NCBI GenBank assembly: GCA_050293315.1
Contig: JBNKMS010000025.1
Coordinates: forward strand, 1 to 40,589
Reading direction: 5' to 3'
Source: CBFDBF01 sp050293315
Lineage (GTDB): Bacteria; Pseudomonadota; Gammaproteobacteria; Chromatiales; Chromatiaceae
Length of the DNA stretch: 40,589 nucleotides
This document shows, one piece after another, positions 1-6,197 of this stretch (positions within the stretch are counted from its first letter, which is position 1; every line of letters starts with the position of its first letter). The position numbers and the translations under genes were made by a program. The notes below the pieces were generated by a model. The model worked only from the letters and a program-made list of their open reading frames with translations. It was not told where the DNA came from and searched no databases.

Positions 1-82
1 TGTATATATCAGGGTGATTCGCCACACTGACTGCCGTATGTTTGAATTGATAATTATAAAATGTATGTTTTTCTTTCTTCAT
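1..82 (-). CDS. partial unknown gene, running off the left edge
   Basis: An open frame begins with ATG at 80-82 on the minus strand and stays open to the window edge (27 codons, starting MKKEKHTFYN). A good ribosome binding site (GAGGTG) lies 4 bases upstream of the ATG. The sequence is too short to assign a family. The gene lies just beyond the truncated last attC of the integron. It could therefore be a degraded cassette, an inserted element or the ancestral chromosomal flank. The spacing and RBS make translation plausible, but no function can be given. Confidence 0.4.
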   Translation of the reverse strand, partial: MKKEKHTFYNYQFKHTAVSVANHPDIY

Positions 83-86
83 TCTT

Positions 87-122
87 CACCTCGTTAATTA
101 TCCTACTAAAACGAGGTGTCAA
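87..122 (-). promoter_or_regulatory. TTGACA box plus 9-bp inverted repeat before the left-edge gene
   Basis: On the minus strand a consensus -35 (TTGACA, 117-122) is followed by CACCTCGTT (rc of 110-118) and AACGAGGTG (rc of 87-95), a perfect 9-bp inverted repeat with a 14-base loop. The second arm contains the Shine-Dalgarno sequence of the partial gene. This could be a DNA operator or, if transcription starts upstream, an mRNA hairpin hiding the RBS. The -10 is not clear. Confidence 0.4.
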
Positions 123-159
123 TTATTTCGGGGTAGGTTCACTCCGTGTTGATTTTCTT

Positions 160-166
160 GTTAGCC
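160..166 (-). other. R'' core box of a truncated attC (cassette 5)
   Basis: On the minus strand GGCTAAC here is the exact reverse complement of GTTAGCC, the start of the same cassette at 1237-1243. This is the signature of a cassette's own attC. No GTTRRRY box is visible on the far side, and the following AAGAAAATC does not resemble the AAGGC/AAGTT starts of the other attC sites. The distal part of this attC therefore appears lost or diverged. Confidence 0.6.
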
Positions 167-178
167 GTTCCAAGCGCT

Positions 179-1225
179 CTACAGGTCGCCAGGGCCTTGG
201 ACATGCGGTATACCCTCGTTACCGTTTACCATCAAAGAATTCAGAGTATTGTCTCCCCCTAAAGGAAGATGCATGGCCGGACCGACCATTGCGCCATATG
301 CGTGCCTCTCTCCGCTATAGCTTCGACTGACCACCCCTCTCACTACGGCGCCATCCGCGCCAAAAATAGGGGCTCCACTCATTTTTCCCGGAACTTTCGC
401 ATCAAAATCGAAACAAGGCCCTGGTGTCGGTACCTCTTTAGACAAATGGTTGTCAGGAAACACATCCATTACGTTTCCGACAGATACGAAGAGTTCATCA
501 CGTGGTTCAGATAGCGATATAGCTTCTTCACTGGCATTGATGGGTGTATCAGGCATCTCGGCATAGCCAACAACAACTGAACGCTCATTCCTCGTAAAAG
601 GCTTGAGCGAAAGATTAAGTGGTTGGTGCCCTTCTCCACTTGGCCATGTGTTCACCTTACACACGGCTATATCAGTTAGCATGTCGAACCTATCACTTTC
701 GTGAAGAAGCGGACTGCTTTTCCAATCTCCCCAGTACCAAGAACCTTGAAATGGAAGGAAGGCTAAACCGCTATATCCGGTTGCCGGATTTATTCGAACC
801 AACACCCCCATTTGGACAGCACCTGTTATTTTTAAGCTATTTCCTTCACGCAGAACCTTACCGTAGCCCGATTCTTCCGGATCCAAGACAACGTGACATG
901 CCGTTAGCAAATAGCCGGAGCAGCTAACAAAAAATCCCGTTCCAATTGTTTTCATTATTGATTCATCGTGTATCCACGCAACTATTGGAACAATACTTTG
1001 TTTAACTAGAAAATCAGTAGTGCCAAATGTTCTCATCAATTCATTGATTGATAGTCCGGATGGATTATTTGTCAGTAGGTCGAGTTCGCCCTCCATTGCG
1101 AAATAGTCGTCCTGCGCACCAAGCTTGGGGCGTAAGGACAAGCCTTTAATCCCTTGAATCCCCCATCTACCGTCACTTTGTAGTGACCAGATGGTTTTTA
1201 ATATCGAAATGCTTGTGTCTTCCAT
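179..1225 (-). CDS. integron cassette 5: trypsin-like serine protease
   Basis: The 348-residue product has a chymotrypsin-fold peptidase signature. The catalytic His is in LLTACHVV (H111), the Asp in TDIAV (D185) and the Ser in GKMSGAPIF (S284), preceded by a GTGFF strand near residue 95. All three triad residues are present, so an active protease is likely. The first ~75 residues match no domain I recognise. No signal peptide or membrane helix is seen, so it is probably cytoplasmic. The ATG lies about 17 bases inside the cassette start. Its neighbour toward intI is a protein kinase cassette. A role in phage defence or another conflict is inference only; HtrA-like quality control is unlikely because no PDZ domain is present. 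Confidence 0.8.
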   Translation of the reverse strand: MEDTSISILKTIWSLQSDGRWGIQGIKGLSLRPKLGAQDDYFAMEGELDLLTNNPSGLSINELMRTFGTTDFLVKQSIVPIVAWIHDESIMKTIGTGFFVSCSGYLLTACHVVLDPEESGYGKVLREGNSLKITGAVQMGVLVRINPATGYSGLAFLPFQGSWYWGDWKSSPLLHESDRFDMLTDIAVCKVNTWPSGEGHQPLNLSLKPFTRNERSVVVGYAEMPDTPINASEEAISLSEPRDELFVSVGNVMDVFPDNHLSKEVPTPGPCFDFDAKVPGKMSGAPIFGADGAVVRGVVSRSYSGERHAYGAMVGPAMHLPLGGDNTLNSLMVNGNEGIPHVQGPGDL

Positions 1226-1236
1226 GGTGTTTTTAC

Positions 1237-1302
1237 GGCTAACGTTGCCTTCAGCGGGGCAGGCGCGTTAGCGACAGCGTCTGCTGGAAGGCCTTGTTAA
1301 AT
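1237..1302 (-). repeat. attC site of the kinase cassette
   Basis: In array orientation the outer box R'' is ATTTAAC (1296-1302) and R' is GTTAGCC (1237-1243), with inner inverted sequence between (AAGGCCTTC... to ...GAAGGCAAC). R'' is the exact complement of the kinase cassette's own start (GTTAAAT at 2262-2268, matching outward through TCAC). The predicted crossover lies between 1242 and 1243. Confidence 0.85.
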
Positions 1303-2249
1303 CACATTGCTTTTCCGTTTAATTCAATAGCCATTTTAGATGCTTCCCAAAACACTTCTCGCCATGGATCAAGAAGTTCACCTGCTGTAGGCCTTTTTTC
1401 AGGATTAAACCGAAGCATTCTGGCAATCAGAGATGAAACACTACCGCCAAGACTTCCAGGTATGTCTCCTATTCCTTCCATTTCTATTGGTTCCAACAAT
1501 CCATTTGGCCTTTTCATTGGGTTTCTTCCCGTAAATAATTGGGCAACAACTAGGCCTAGTTGAAATATATCACTTGAGATGGTTAACCGTGCGCCAGATT
1601 TTTCGAATTCGATAATATCTGGTGTTCTGTAAAAATACGGCACTGCTGGTTTTTTAGATTCAGAAAGTACACCCCTGTCACTTTTTTGATCAATAGAATC
1701 TCTCGTCATTAGCCCAAAATCACCCAATATGCATGTTTGACCTTTTACAAAAATATTATCTGGTTTTATATCTCGATGAATTGCTGGGGTACCTAGTCTT
1801 GAAATATGGTCAAGTGCAGAGAGTAGCTGAACCACAAATGATGCCTTTTCAACAGTGGTTTTATTGTTTTCTCGTATTACATCAGAAAGTGTGAATGGAA
1901 TGTAATCGGCCAAGTAGTATGGATACGCGAATTCTTTTCTAGAATCCCCCGTTATTGAATAGGAACCCGTATCAGCAAGGCGCATTATTGAAGGATGGTT
2001 ATTGTTTGATAAGAATTTAATCTCTTTTAAGAATCTTTTTTTACGCCCAAAGTGATCGATTCTTTTGAAAAGTTTTAAAGCATATAAATGGCCATTGTTA
2101 GTACCGCTAGTACCTAGGACGAGATATGTAACTCCGTTACCTCCCTCGCCAAGCTTTTGCACTACTTTGTACCAGTTACCCGAAGTAGCATGCAGCCCCT
2201 TTTTGAAATCAAGGTCTGGTGCAGGTGGTGGTTGTTTGTATATGCGCAT
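1302..2249 (-). CDS. integron cassette 4: Hanks-type Ser/Thr protein kinase
   Basis: This is a 315-residue cytoplasmic kinase with every core motif in order: Gly-rich loop GEGGNG (34-39), ATP-binding Lys in YALKLF (K59), helix-C Glu near residue 76, catalytic loop HRDIKPDN (158-165), DFG (177-179) and the C-lobe SSDIFQLGLV. It should be an active enzyme that phosphorylates Ser or Thr. There is no transmembrane helix, PASTA or other sensor domain, so it is a soluble kinase domain almost alone. The stop codon TGA lies at the edge of the attC R'' box. The gene is visibly richer in A+T than the chromosomal genes to the right, as is common for captured cassettes. The substrate is unknown; the protease in the next cassette is a candidate partner, by proximity only. 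Confidence 0.88.
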   Translation of the reverse strand: MRIYKQPPPAPDLDFKKGLHATSGNWYKVVQKLGEGGNGVTYLVLGTSGTNNGHLYALKLFKRIDHFGRKKRFLKEIKFLSNNNHPSIMRLADTGSYSITGDSRKEFAYPYYLADYIPFTLSDVIRENNKTTVEKASFVVQLLSALDHISRLGTPAIHRDIKPDNIFVKGQTCILGDFGLMTRDSIDQKSDRGVLSESKKPAVPYFYRTPDIIEFEKSGARLTISSDIFQLGLVVAQLFTGRNPMKRPNGLLEPIEMEGIGDIPGSLGGSVSSLIARMLRFNPEKRPTAGELLDPWREVFWEASKMAIELNGKAM

Positions 2250-2261
2250 TAGATTTTTGTG

Positions 2262-2348
2262 ATTTAACGCTTTGCTAAGCGGCGAGCGCTAGCGAGTCCA
2301 GTGGAGGCCGTCTTTTGGCCGGAACGATGCTTGAGCAACTTGTTAAAT
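2262..2348 (-). repeat. attC site of cassette 3
   Basis: In array orientation R'' is ATTTAAC (2342-2348) followed by AAGTTGCTC. R' is GTTAAAT (2262-2268), preceded by TTAGCAAAGC. R' fits the GTTRRRY consensus fully. The R'' box is the complement of the cassette's own start at 2680-2686 (GTTAAATG). The crossover point is between 2267 and 2268. Confidence 0.85.
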
Positions 2349-2351
2349 GCT

Positions 2352-2666
2352 TTATTCAATTGTTTGCTCATAAAACAAACCATCTAAATTACCAGAAAGT
2401 TCATTGCCCTGCTCATCGGATATCTTGTAACTTTCTTGTGTGCCAGCTAAAGAAGCCGAGCCTTCTAGGCCGCAGATTAAATTATAAGTTGATTCAATAA
2501 TTGCTTGGTGAATTAACCCAACAACTTGTTCTTTGATTTCTTGAGATAAACCCAAAGAATCTAGCTTAACGCCGACTTCCGTGTGCCCAGAAGAACCCTG
2601 AGCATACAAAGCCACCAAGCTATCAATTTCTTTGCTTATATTTCCGATTAATTGCTCTGGAGTCAT
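2352..2666 (-). CDS. integron cassette 3: unknown small acidic protein
   Basis: The product is 104 residues if started at the ATG at 2664-2666 (MTPEQLIGNI). That ATG is preferred over an upstream one at 2679-2681: the upstream ATG overlaps the recombination core box and leaves no room for an RBS inside the cassette, whereas AAAGGG lies 5 bases before the downstream ATG. The protein is soluble, helical in its first two thirds and acidic at the C terminus. I recognise no family. As the only gene of a mobile cassette it may be an antitoxin, immunity or other accessory factor, but nothing in the sequence shows which. Confidence 0.65.
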   Translation of the reverse strand: MTPEQLIGNISKEIDSLVALYAQGSSGHTEVGVKLDSLGLSQEIKEQVVGLIHQAIIESTYNLICGLEGSASLAGTQESYKISDEQGNELSGNLDGLFYEQTIE

Positions 2667-2679
2667 AGTTCCCTTTGGC

Positions 2680-2779
2680 ATTTAACGTTTGACGTGAGGG
2701 GCCGCTGTAGCGGCGAAGCCGCGAAGGGAACCCACAAGCGCCGCTTGTGGGCGGTCCCTCTCGACGGAATTGTTAGAGC
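2680..2779 (-). repeat. attC site of cassette 2
   Basis: In array orientation R'' is CTCTAAC (2772-2778) followed by AATTCCGTCGAGAGGG, and R' is GTTAAAT (2680-2686). The inside contains a long imperfect stem, including a CCCACAAGCGgcgCTTGTGGG hairpin (about 2730-2751) and a GCGGC/GCCGC hairpin. R'' with its flanking base (GCTCTAAC) is the complement of the cassette's own start GTTAGAGC at 3194-3201. The crossover is between 2685 and 2686. Confidence 0.85.
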
Positions 2780-3186
2780 GCATTTCGGTAGTGCCCACGG
2801 ATTACGGCGATTGAATCAACGGGCTCGCCACCGAAACTGACTGCCTTGCTTTCCAGTGCGGAAAACTTTGCTTGAAGAGCCCCTGGAATCTCTGTCGTTC
2901 CGCTCGCGGCAACTAGTGACGAAGCAAGATAGAGAGCGCAGTTAAAACCATCGAAATCTTCTTCTGACGCAGCCAACTCGACAACCTCAGATAGCAAAGA
3001 GAACGCCACATAGGGTTCGATCTTTTGCTCAAGATCGTTGAAAAGACCAACGGTCATTTCTTCTTCGTGAGCATAGGTTTTTCCCCAGCCCGAGACACGA
3101 GCACGGAAGAGAGCCTTTAGCTCTTCTGGATTTCCTTCCAGTGCTTCGTGAAGGTGCTCTTTCCCGAGATCGAGGATGCTGCTCAT
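2773..3186 (-). CDS. integron cassette 2: unknown soluble protein
   Basis: A 137-residue product starting MSSILDLGKE. The ATG at 3184-3186 lies about 15 bases inside the cassette; any longer frame would start inside the neighbouring attC and is rejected. The protein is acidic and predicted mostly helical, with a central LLSEVVELAA... stretch and no signal peptide or membrane helix. The stop codon TAA is embedded in the attC R'' box. I do not recognise the family. Its size and character resemble the many cytoplasmic orphan proteins of integron arrays, including some immunity-type proteins, but that is only resemblance. Confidence 0.7.
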   Translation of the reverse strand: MSSILDLGKEHLHEALEGNPEELKALFRARVSGWGKTYAHEEEMTVGLFNDLEQKIEPYVAFSLLSEVVELAASEEDFDGFNCALYLASSLVAASGTTEIPGALQAKFSALESKAVSFGGEPVDSIAVIRGHYRNAL

Positions 3187-3194
3187 CGTTTGCG

Positions 3195-3264
3195 CTCTAA
3201 CGTTTAAGCTGTGGGGCGCAAGCCGCAACGCGGCGCAGCGTCCCACACGAGCGCCTTGTTAAGG
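3195..3264 (-). repeat. attC site of cassette 1
   Basis: In array orientation R'' is CCTTAAC (3258-3264) followed by AAGGCGCTCGTGTGGGACGC. R' is the GTTAGAG box at 3195-3201, with the complementary arm GCGCCCCACAGC between. R'' is the exact complement of the cassette start GTTAAGG at 3610-3616. The crossover is between 3200 and 3201. Confidence 0.87.
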
Positions 3265-3603
3265 TTACGATTTTGCTAAAACGATTATGTTTGCGATATA
3301 TGCCCATGCAAGCGTGGCCAAACACCTTAGTATCAGAATAAATAGTGAAAATGATGATGAGTTAATTACGGTTATTATAACCGAGGCAACAATACCTAAT
3401 ACTAATGCAGCCGCTATGATCTTTTGCTGGCCTTTAATAAGAAAGCCAATCAATAAACCACCTATAATAATTATTGGATCAATTGAAAGCCCAGTTAAAG
3501 TACCTGCAAACCGAGCAATTTCACGACTATTGGTAGCTACGCCAATAATTATTATTGCGAAGATGACACCAAAATAACATAAATGCGGTATGTATTTCTT
3601 CAT
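3265..3603 (-). CDS. integron cassette 1: four-helix membrane protein of unknown function
   Basis: The 112-residue protein is almost entirely hydrophobic, with four likely transmembrane segments at about residues 6-23, 41-57, 61-80 and 84-108 and short polar links (NSREIARF, KGQQK). It is the intI-proximal and therefore probably most recently acquired cassette. It is also the one best placed to be expressed from an array promoter near attI. The cassette core box GTTAAGG itself offers the AAGG Shine-Dalgarno for the ATG 6 bases on. No family is recognised. A holin, an immunity protein or a small transporter-like protein are all possible. Confidence 0.7.
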   Translation of the reverse strand: MKKYIPHLCYFGVIFAIIIIGVATNSREIARFAGTLTGLSIDPIIIIGGLLIGFLIKGQQKIIAAALVLGIVASVIITVINSSSFSLFILILRCLATLAWAYIANIIVLAKS

Positions 3604-3609
3604 AAGTAA

Positions 3610-3616
3610 CCTTAAC
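3610..3616 (-). other. attI/first cassette junction (core site)
   Basis: In array orientation GTTAAGG here is the crossover site joining attI to cassette 1. The box is repeated in inverted form as the R'' of the same cassette at 3258-3264. The rest of attI lies between here and the intI start at 3753. Confidence 0.7.
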
Positions 3617-3636
3617 TATAATTCGATGTCTGAATC

Positions 3637-3654
3637 GACGTGTTAAAACACGTC
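3637..3654. promoter_or_regulatory. 18-bp palindrome, copy 1, in the attI region
   Basis: GACGTGTTAAAACACGTC: two perfect 8-bp arms around AA. It lies 21 bp from the cassette crossover point. A near copy is found 73 bp to the right. It may be an operator, an integrase binding site or both. Confidence 0.6.
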
Positions 3655-3709
3655 AATATTGACGTATAAAATTCAATAGGTTCCATAATACGCTGATTAT
3701 TGTGTATAT

Positions 3710-3727
3710 GACGTGTTATAATACGTC
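3710..3727. promoter_or_regulatory. 18-bp palindrome, copy 2, over the likely intI promoter
   Basis: GACGTGTTATAATACGTC differs from copy 1 in two positions and keeps 7 of 8 arm pairs. It contains TATAAT (3717-3722), a good -10 for intI, though the -35 is weak. A protein bound here would block intI transcription. A half-like copy (TTGACGTATA) sits at 3659-3668. Confidence 0.55.
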
Positions 3728-3752
3728 GCAAATTCAGGGAGGAATTTTTGCC

Positions 3753-4718
3753 ATGGAGCATAGGGCCAAACCGCGCCTGCTTGATCAGGTTCGTCACCGT
3801 TGTCGTGTTAAGCACTACAGTATCCGTACCGAGCGTAGCTATGTTGATTGGATACGCCGCTTTATTCTCTTTCATGCCAAGCAGCACCCATCTGAACTCA
3901 GTGCGCCAGAAGTCGAAGCATTTTTGACGCACCTTGCTGTAAATAGAAACGTTGCGGCATCCACTCAGAATCAGGCCCTTGCCGCAATCCTGTTTCTTTA
4001 TAAAGAGGTTCTGGAGCTTGAATTGCCTTGGCTTGATGGTGTTACCCGCGCAAAAAAACCGTCTCGCCTTCCTGTGGTGCTTACTTCTGATGAGGTGCGT
4101 ATCCTGTTGTCGCAACTTGACGGAATGCATCATCTGATTGCTTCGGTTCAGTATGGCTCCGGACTGCGTCTGATGGAGGCAGTGCGTTTGCGGGTAAAAG
4201 ATATCGACTTTTCGCGGCTTGAAATTACAGTGAGAAACGGAAAAGGGGGAAAGGATCGCAGAACCATGCTGCCAGAGACGCTGGTTAATCCGTTGCAGGC
4301 GCAGCTTGAGAGGGTGCGAACACTCCATGAGCAAGACCTCAAAAACGATACTGCCCCAGTTTATCTGCCTTTTGCTCTTGATCGCAAGTATCCCAAAGCG
4401 GGAAGAGAGCTTGGTTGGCAGTATTTTTTTCCCGCTGCAAGAACCTCTACCGACCCACGTAGCGGAGTTGTGCGTCGCCACCACTTGGGAGAACAGGCTT
4501 TTCAACGAGCTATAAAGAGTGCCGTACGCCGTTCAAATCTTAACAAACCAGCTACCAGTCACACTCTAAGACACTCTTTTGCGACTCACCTATTAGAAAG
4601 CGGCTATGACATTCGTACAGTACAGGAGCTATTAGGGCACAAGGATATCCGCACAACACAGGTGTATACTCATGTGCTTAATCGTGGTGGTAATGCGGTT
4701 CGAAGCCCGCTTGATTAA
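3753..4718 (+). CDS. intI: integron integrase IntI (tyrosine recombinase)
   Basis: The 321-residue recombinase excises and inserts gene cassettes by attI x attC and attC x attC crossover. Start chosen at ATG 3753, which has a strong RBS (AGGGAGGA, 9 bases upstream). The N-terminal SAM-like domain covers about 8-95. The catalytic residues are present: R139 (GSGLR), Lys in NGKGGKDR (164-167), H270 and R273 (SHTLRH), H296 (LLGH) and nucleophile Y305. The stretch FALDRKYPKAGRELGWQYFF (about 207-226) is the extra region that separates IntI from XerC/D. It is transcribed away from the cassette array, the usual integron layout, and looks intact. Its last 4 bases overlap the end of the converging aat gene. 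Confidence 0.95.
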   Translation: MEHRAKPRLLDQVRHRCRVKHYSIRTERSYVDWIRRFILFHAKQHPSELSAPEVEAFLTHLAVNRNVAASTQNQALAAILFLYKEVLELELPWLDGVTRAKKPSRLPVVLTSDEVRILLSQLDGMHHLIASVQYGSGLRLMEAVRLRVKDIDFSRLEITVRNGKGGKDRRTMLPETLVNPLQAQLERVRTLHEQDLKNDTAPVYLPFALDRKYPKAGRELGWQYFFPAARTSTDPRSGVVRRHHLGEQAFQRAIKSAVRRSNLNKPATSHTLRHSFATHLLESGYDIRTVQELLGHKDIRTTQVYTHVLNRGGNAVRSPLD

Positions 4719-5446
4719 AGTGACAAAATAGAGGCGATTGGTTGTGGGTTGTGCATATCCTGGTCCCAGGCGTTGGCGGCAACCGGCTGAGTCACGTGGT
4801 GTCGCACCCTGTTTATAAACTCATTCCTGGCTATCTCTTCTGCACCCAGACTCAGCAGATGATCGGAGTACATCTGACAATCTATCATCTCAAACCCCCA
4901 GGTGATCAGGCGGTCTGCCAGCAGTACCATGGCCACCTTGGAGGCGTCGCTCTGTCGGCTGAACATCGATTCGCCGAAGAAGATGCGTCCTATGGAGACG
5001 CCGTAGATCCCACCGGCCAGCTCTCCGTCCAGCCATACCTCTACTGAGTGGGCGTGTCCCATTTTATGCAGCATCTCATACGCTTTGATCATCTCCGGTG
5101 TGATCCATGTGTCCTCCACGCCACGCCGTGGCGCCGCACAGGCGTTGATTACCGCGGAGAAGTCTCTGTCTATAGAGAGCATAAATCCACGCTTGCGCAT
5201 GCTCCTACGCAGACTTCTGGATATACGTAGCTTCTGCGGAAACAGCACCGTGCGGGGATCTGGTGACCACCACAGTAGCGGTTGACCAGGGCTGTACCAG
5301 GGAAAGATGCCGTTGCGATAGGCGTTGAGCAGACGCGGAATAGAGAGGTCTCCACCGATCGCCAGTAGGCCGTTTGGCTCCTCCAGCGCCTCTTTCACCG
5401 GGGGGAATGGTGCCTCAACGTTCTCTTGGTCTAACAGATAGAGCAT
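4715..5446 (-). CDS. aat: leucyl/phenylalanyl-tRNA--protein transferase
   Basis: This 243-residue enzyme moves Leu or Phe from tRNA to proteins with N-terminal Arg or Lys, marking them for ClpAP degradation (N-degron pathway) in the cytoplasm. Recognised by the N-terminal PPVKEALEEPNGLLAIGGDLS block, GIFPWYSPGQPLLWWSPDPR and the C-terminal FFGESMFSRQSDASKVAMV motif, all family hallmarks. Its length is normal (E. coli about 234). It converges on intI with a 4-bp overlap of coding ends, so no terminator separates them. In many gammaproteobacteria aat is followed by the arginyl-transferase gene (ate/bpt). Here the integron is at that position instead. Confidence 0.95.
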   Translation of the reverse strand: MLYLLDQENVEAPFPPVKEALEEPNGLLAIGGDLSIPRLLNAYRNGIFPWYSPGQPLLWWSPDPRTVLFPQKLRISRSLRRSMRKRGFMLSIDRDFSAVINACAAPRRGVEDTWITPEMIKAYEMLHKMGHAHSVEVWLDGELAGGIYGVSIGRIFFGESMFSRQSDASKVAMVLLADRLITWGFEMIDCQMYSDHLLSLGAEEIARNEFINRVRHHVTQPVAANAWDQDMHNPQPIASILSL

Positions 5447-5494
5447 AGAGATGTGAATGTACAGTATTTAGCGGCTTAGCCGATAGATCTAACT

Positions 5495-6154
5495 ATGGCA
5501 GAAGAGATACTGAAATTACAGATTGGGGATGTAGTACAACTACAACACATCTCTCCGGACAGGGATGACCGTTATACCGTAAGTGTAATAGGTCTACTCG
5601 AGGGAGAGAGCCTGCTGGTGACTGCACCTAGCAAAAAGGGGAAGGTGCAGTTTTTTCGTGATGGACAGAAGTTTGCCGTCCGCATGCTGCGCGGCAGTCA
5701 GGTCTACGGCTTTATGACAGCGGTCCTGAAGAGCTCAGTGAAGCCCTATCCCTATCTACATCTCTCGTTTCCCAAGGAGATCGAGAGTATCACCGTACGC
5801 AACGCCGAGCGGGTAGTAACCAGCATTCCCGCGGCCGCCTGCAATACCCTCTATTCAGGTGAGAAGCGTCACTGGCAGGCGGTAGTGATCAAGGACCTCA
5901 GCACCTCCGGTGTTCGCCTGGAGAGTGTGCAGTCACTGGGCAAAAAGGATGAGACCATAAAGCTCAGCTTTAAGATGGAGGTCTGCGGGAGTGAAGAGGA
6001 TATGGACCTGATCGCCACTATCCGTAACTCACAGCCGCGTGGGAGCGGGAGTGAGCGCGTCTACTGTACCGGGGCGGAGTTTCACGACCTGGAGCGGTTC
6101 TATAAGGTGCTACTGCACGATCACGTGCTGGATCAGAAGCTGCAACGCAAGTGA
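5495..6154 (+). CDS. YcgR-like PilZ domain protein (c-di-GMP receptor)
   Basis: The 219-residue protein has an N-terminal YcgR-like beta barrel (about 5-95) and a C-terminal PilZ domain (about 100-212). Both c-di-GMP ligand motifs are intact: RNAER (R102-R106) and DLSTSG (D134-G139). By family it should bind c-di-GMP and act on motility, perhaps as a flagellar brake, or on surface attachment. No flagellar gene lies nearby. It is divergent from aat across only 48 bp and converges on trxB, so it is probably monocistronic. A hairpin follows the stop codon. Confidence 0.85.
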   Translation: MAEEILKLQIGDVVQLQHISPDRDDRYTVSVIGLLEGESLLVTAPSKKGKVQFFRDGQKFAVRMLRGSQVYGFMTAVLKSSVKPYPYLHLSFPKEIESITVRNAERVVTSIPAAACNTLYSGEKRHWQAVVIKDLSTSGVRLESVQSLGKKDETIKLSFKMEVCGSEEDMDLIATIRNSQPRGSGSERVYCTGAEFHDLERFYKVLLHDHVLDQKLQRK

Positions 6155-6156
6155 CC

Positions 6157-6179
6157 ACCGGATGGTTTGACCATCCGGT
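6157..6179. terminator. hairpin between converging pilZ-type gene and trxB
   Basis: ACCGGATGG (6157-6165), loop TTTGA, CCATCCGGT (6171-6179) is a perfect 9-bp stem right after the stop of the PilZ gene. There is no clear T run on either strand, so it may be a weak bidirectional terminator or an mRNA 3'-end stabiliser. Confidence 0.5.
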
Positions 6180-6197
6180 TGTAACTAGGGGAGGGGT

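Noticed and set aside
61..330. 89-codon rightward frame at the left end
   Set aside because: It starts with no RBS and crosses the attC box and the end of the protease gene on the other strand.
1237..3264. CRISPR-like array
   Set aside because: The spaced repeats here are not identical units with spacers of constant length; they are attC sites separated by genes. No cas gene is present.
3655..3752. LexA (SOS) box at the intI promoter
   Set aside because: No CTGT-N8-ACAG with acceptable match is present; the visible symmetry is a different palindrome.
3612..4505. 297-codon open frame on the minus strand inside intI
   Set aside because: It is antisense to a clear integrase gene with all catalytic residues and has no recognisable protein features; it is a shadow frame.
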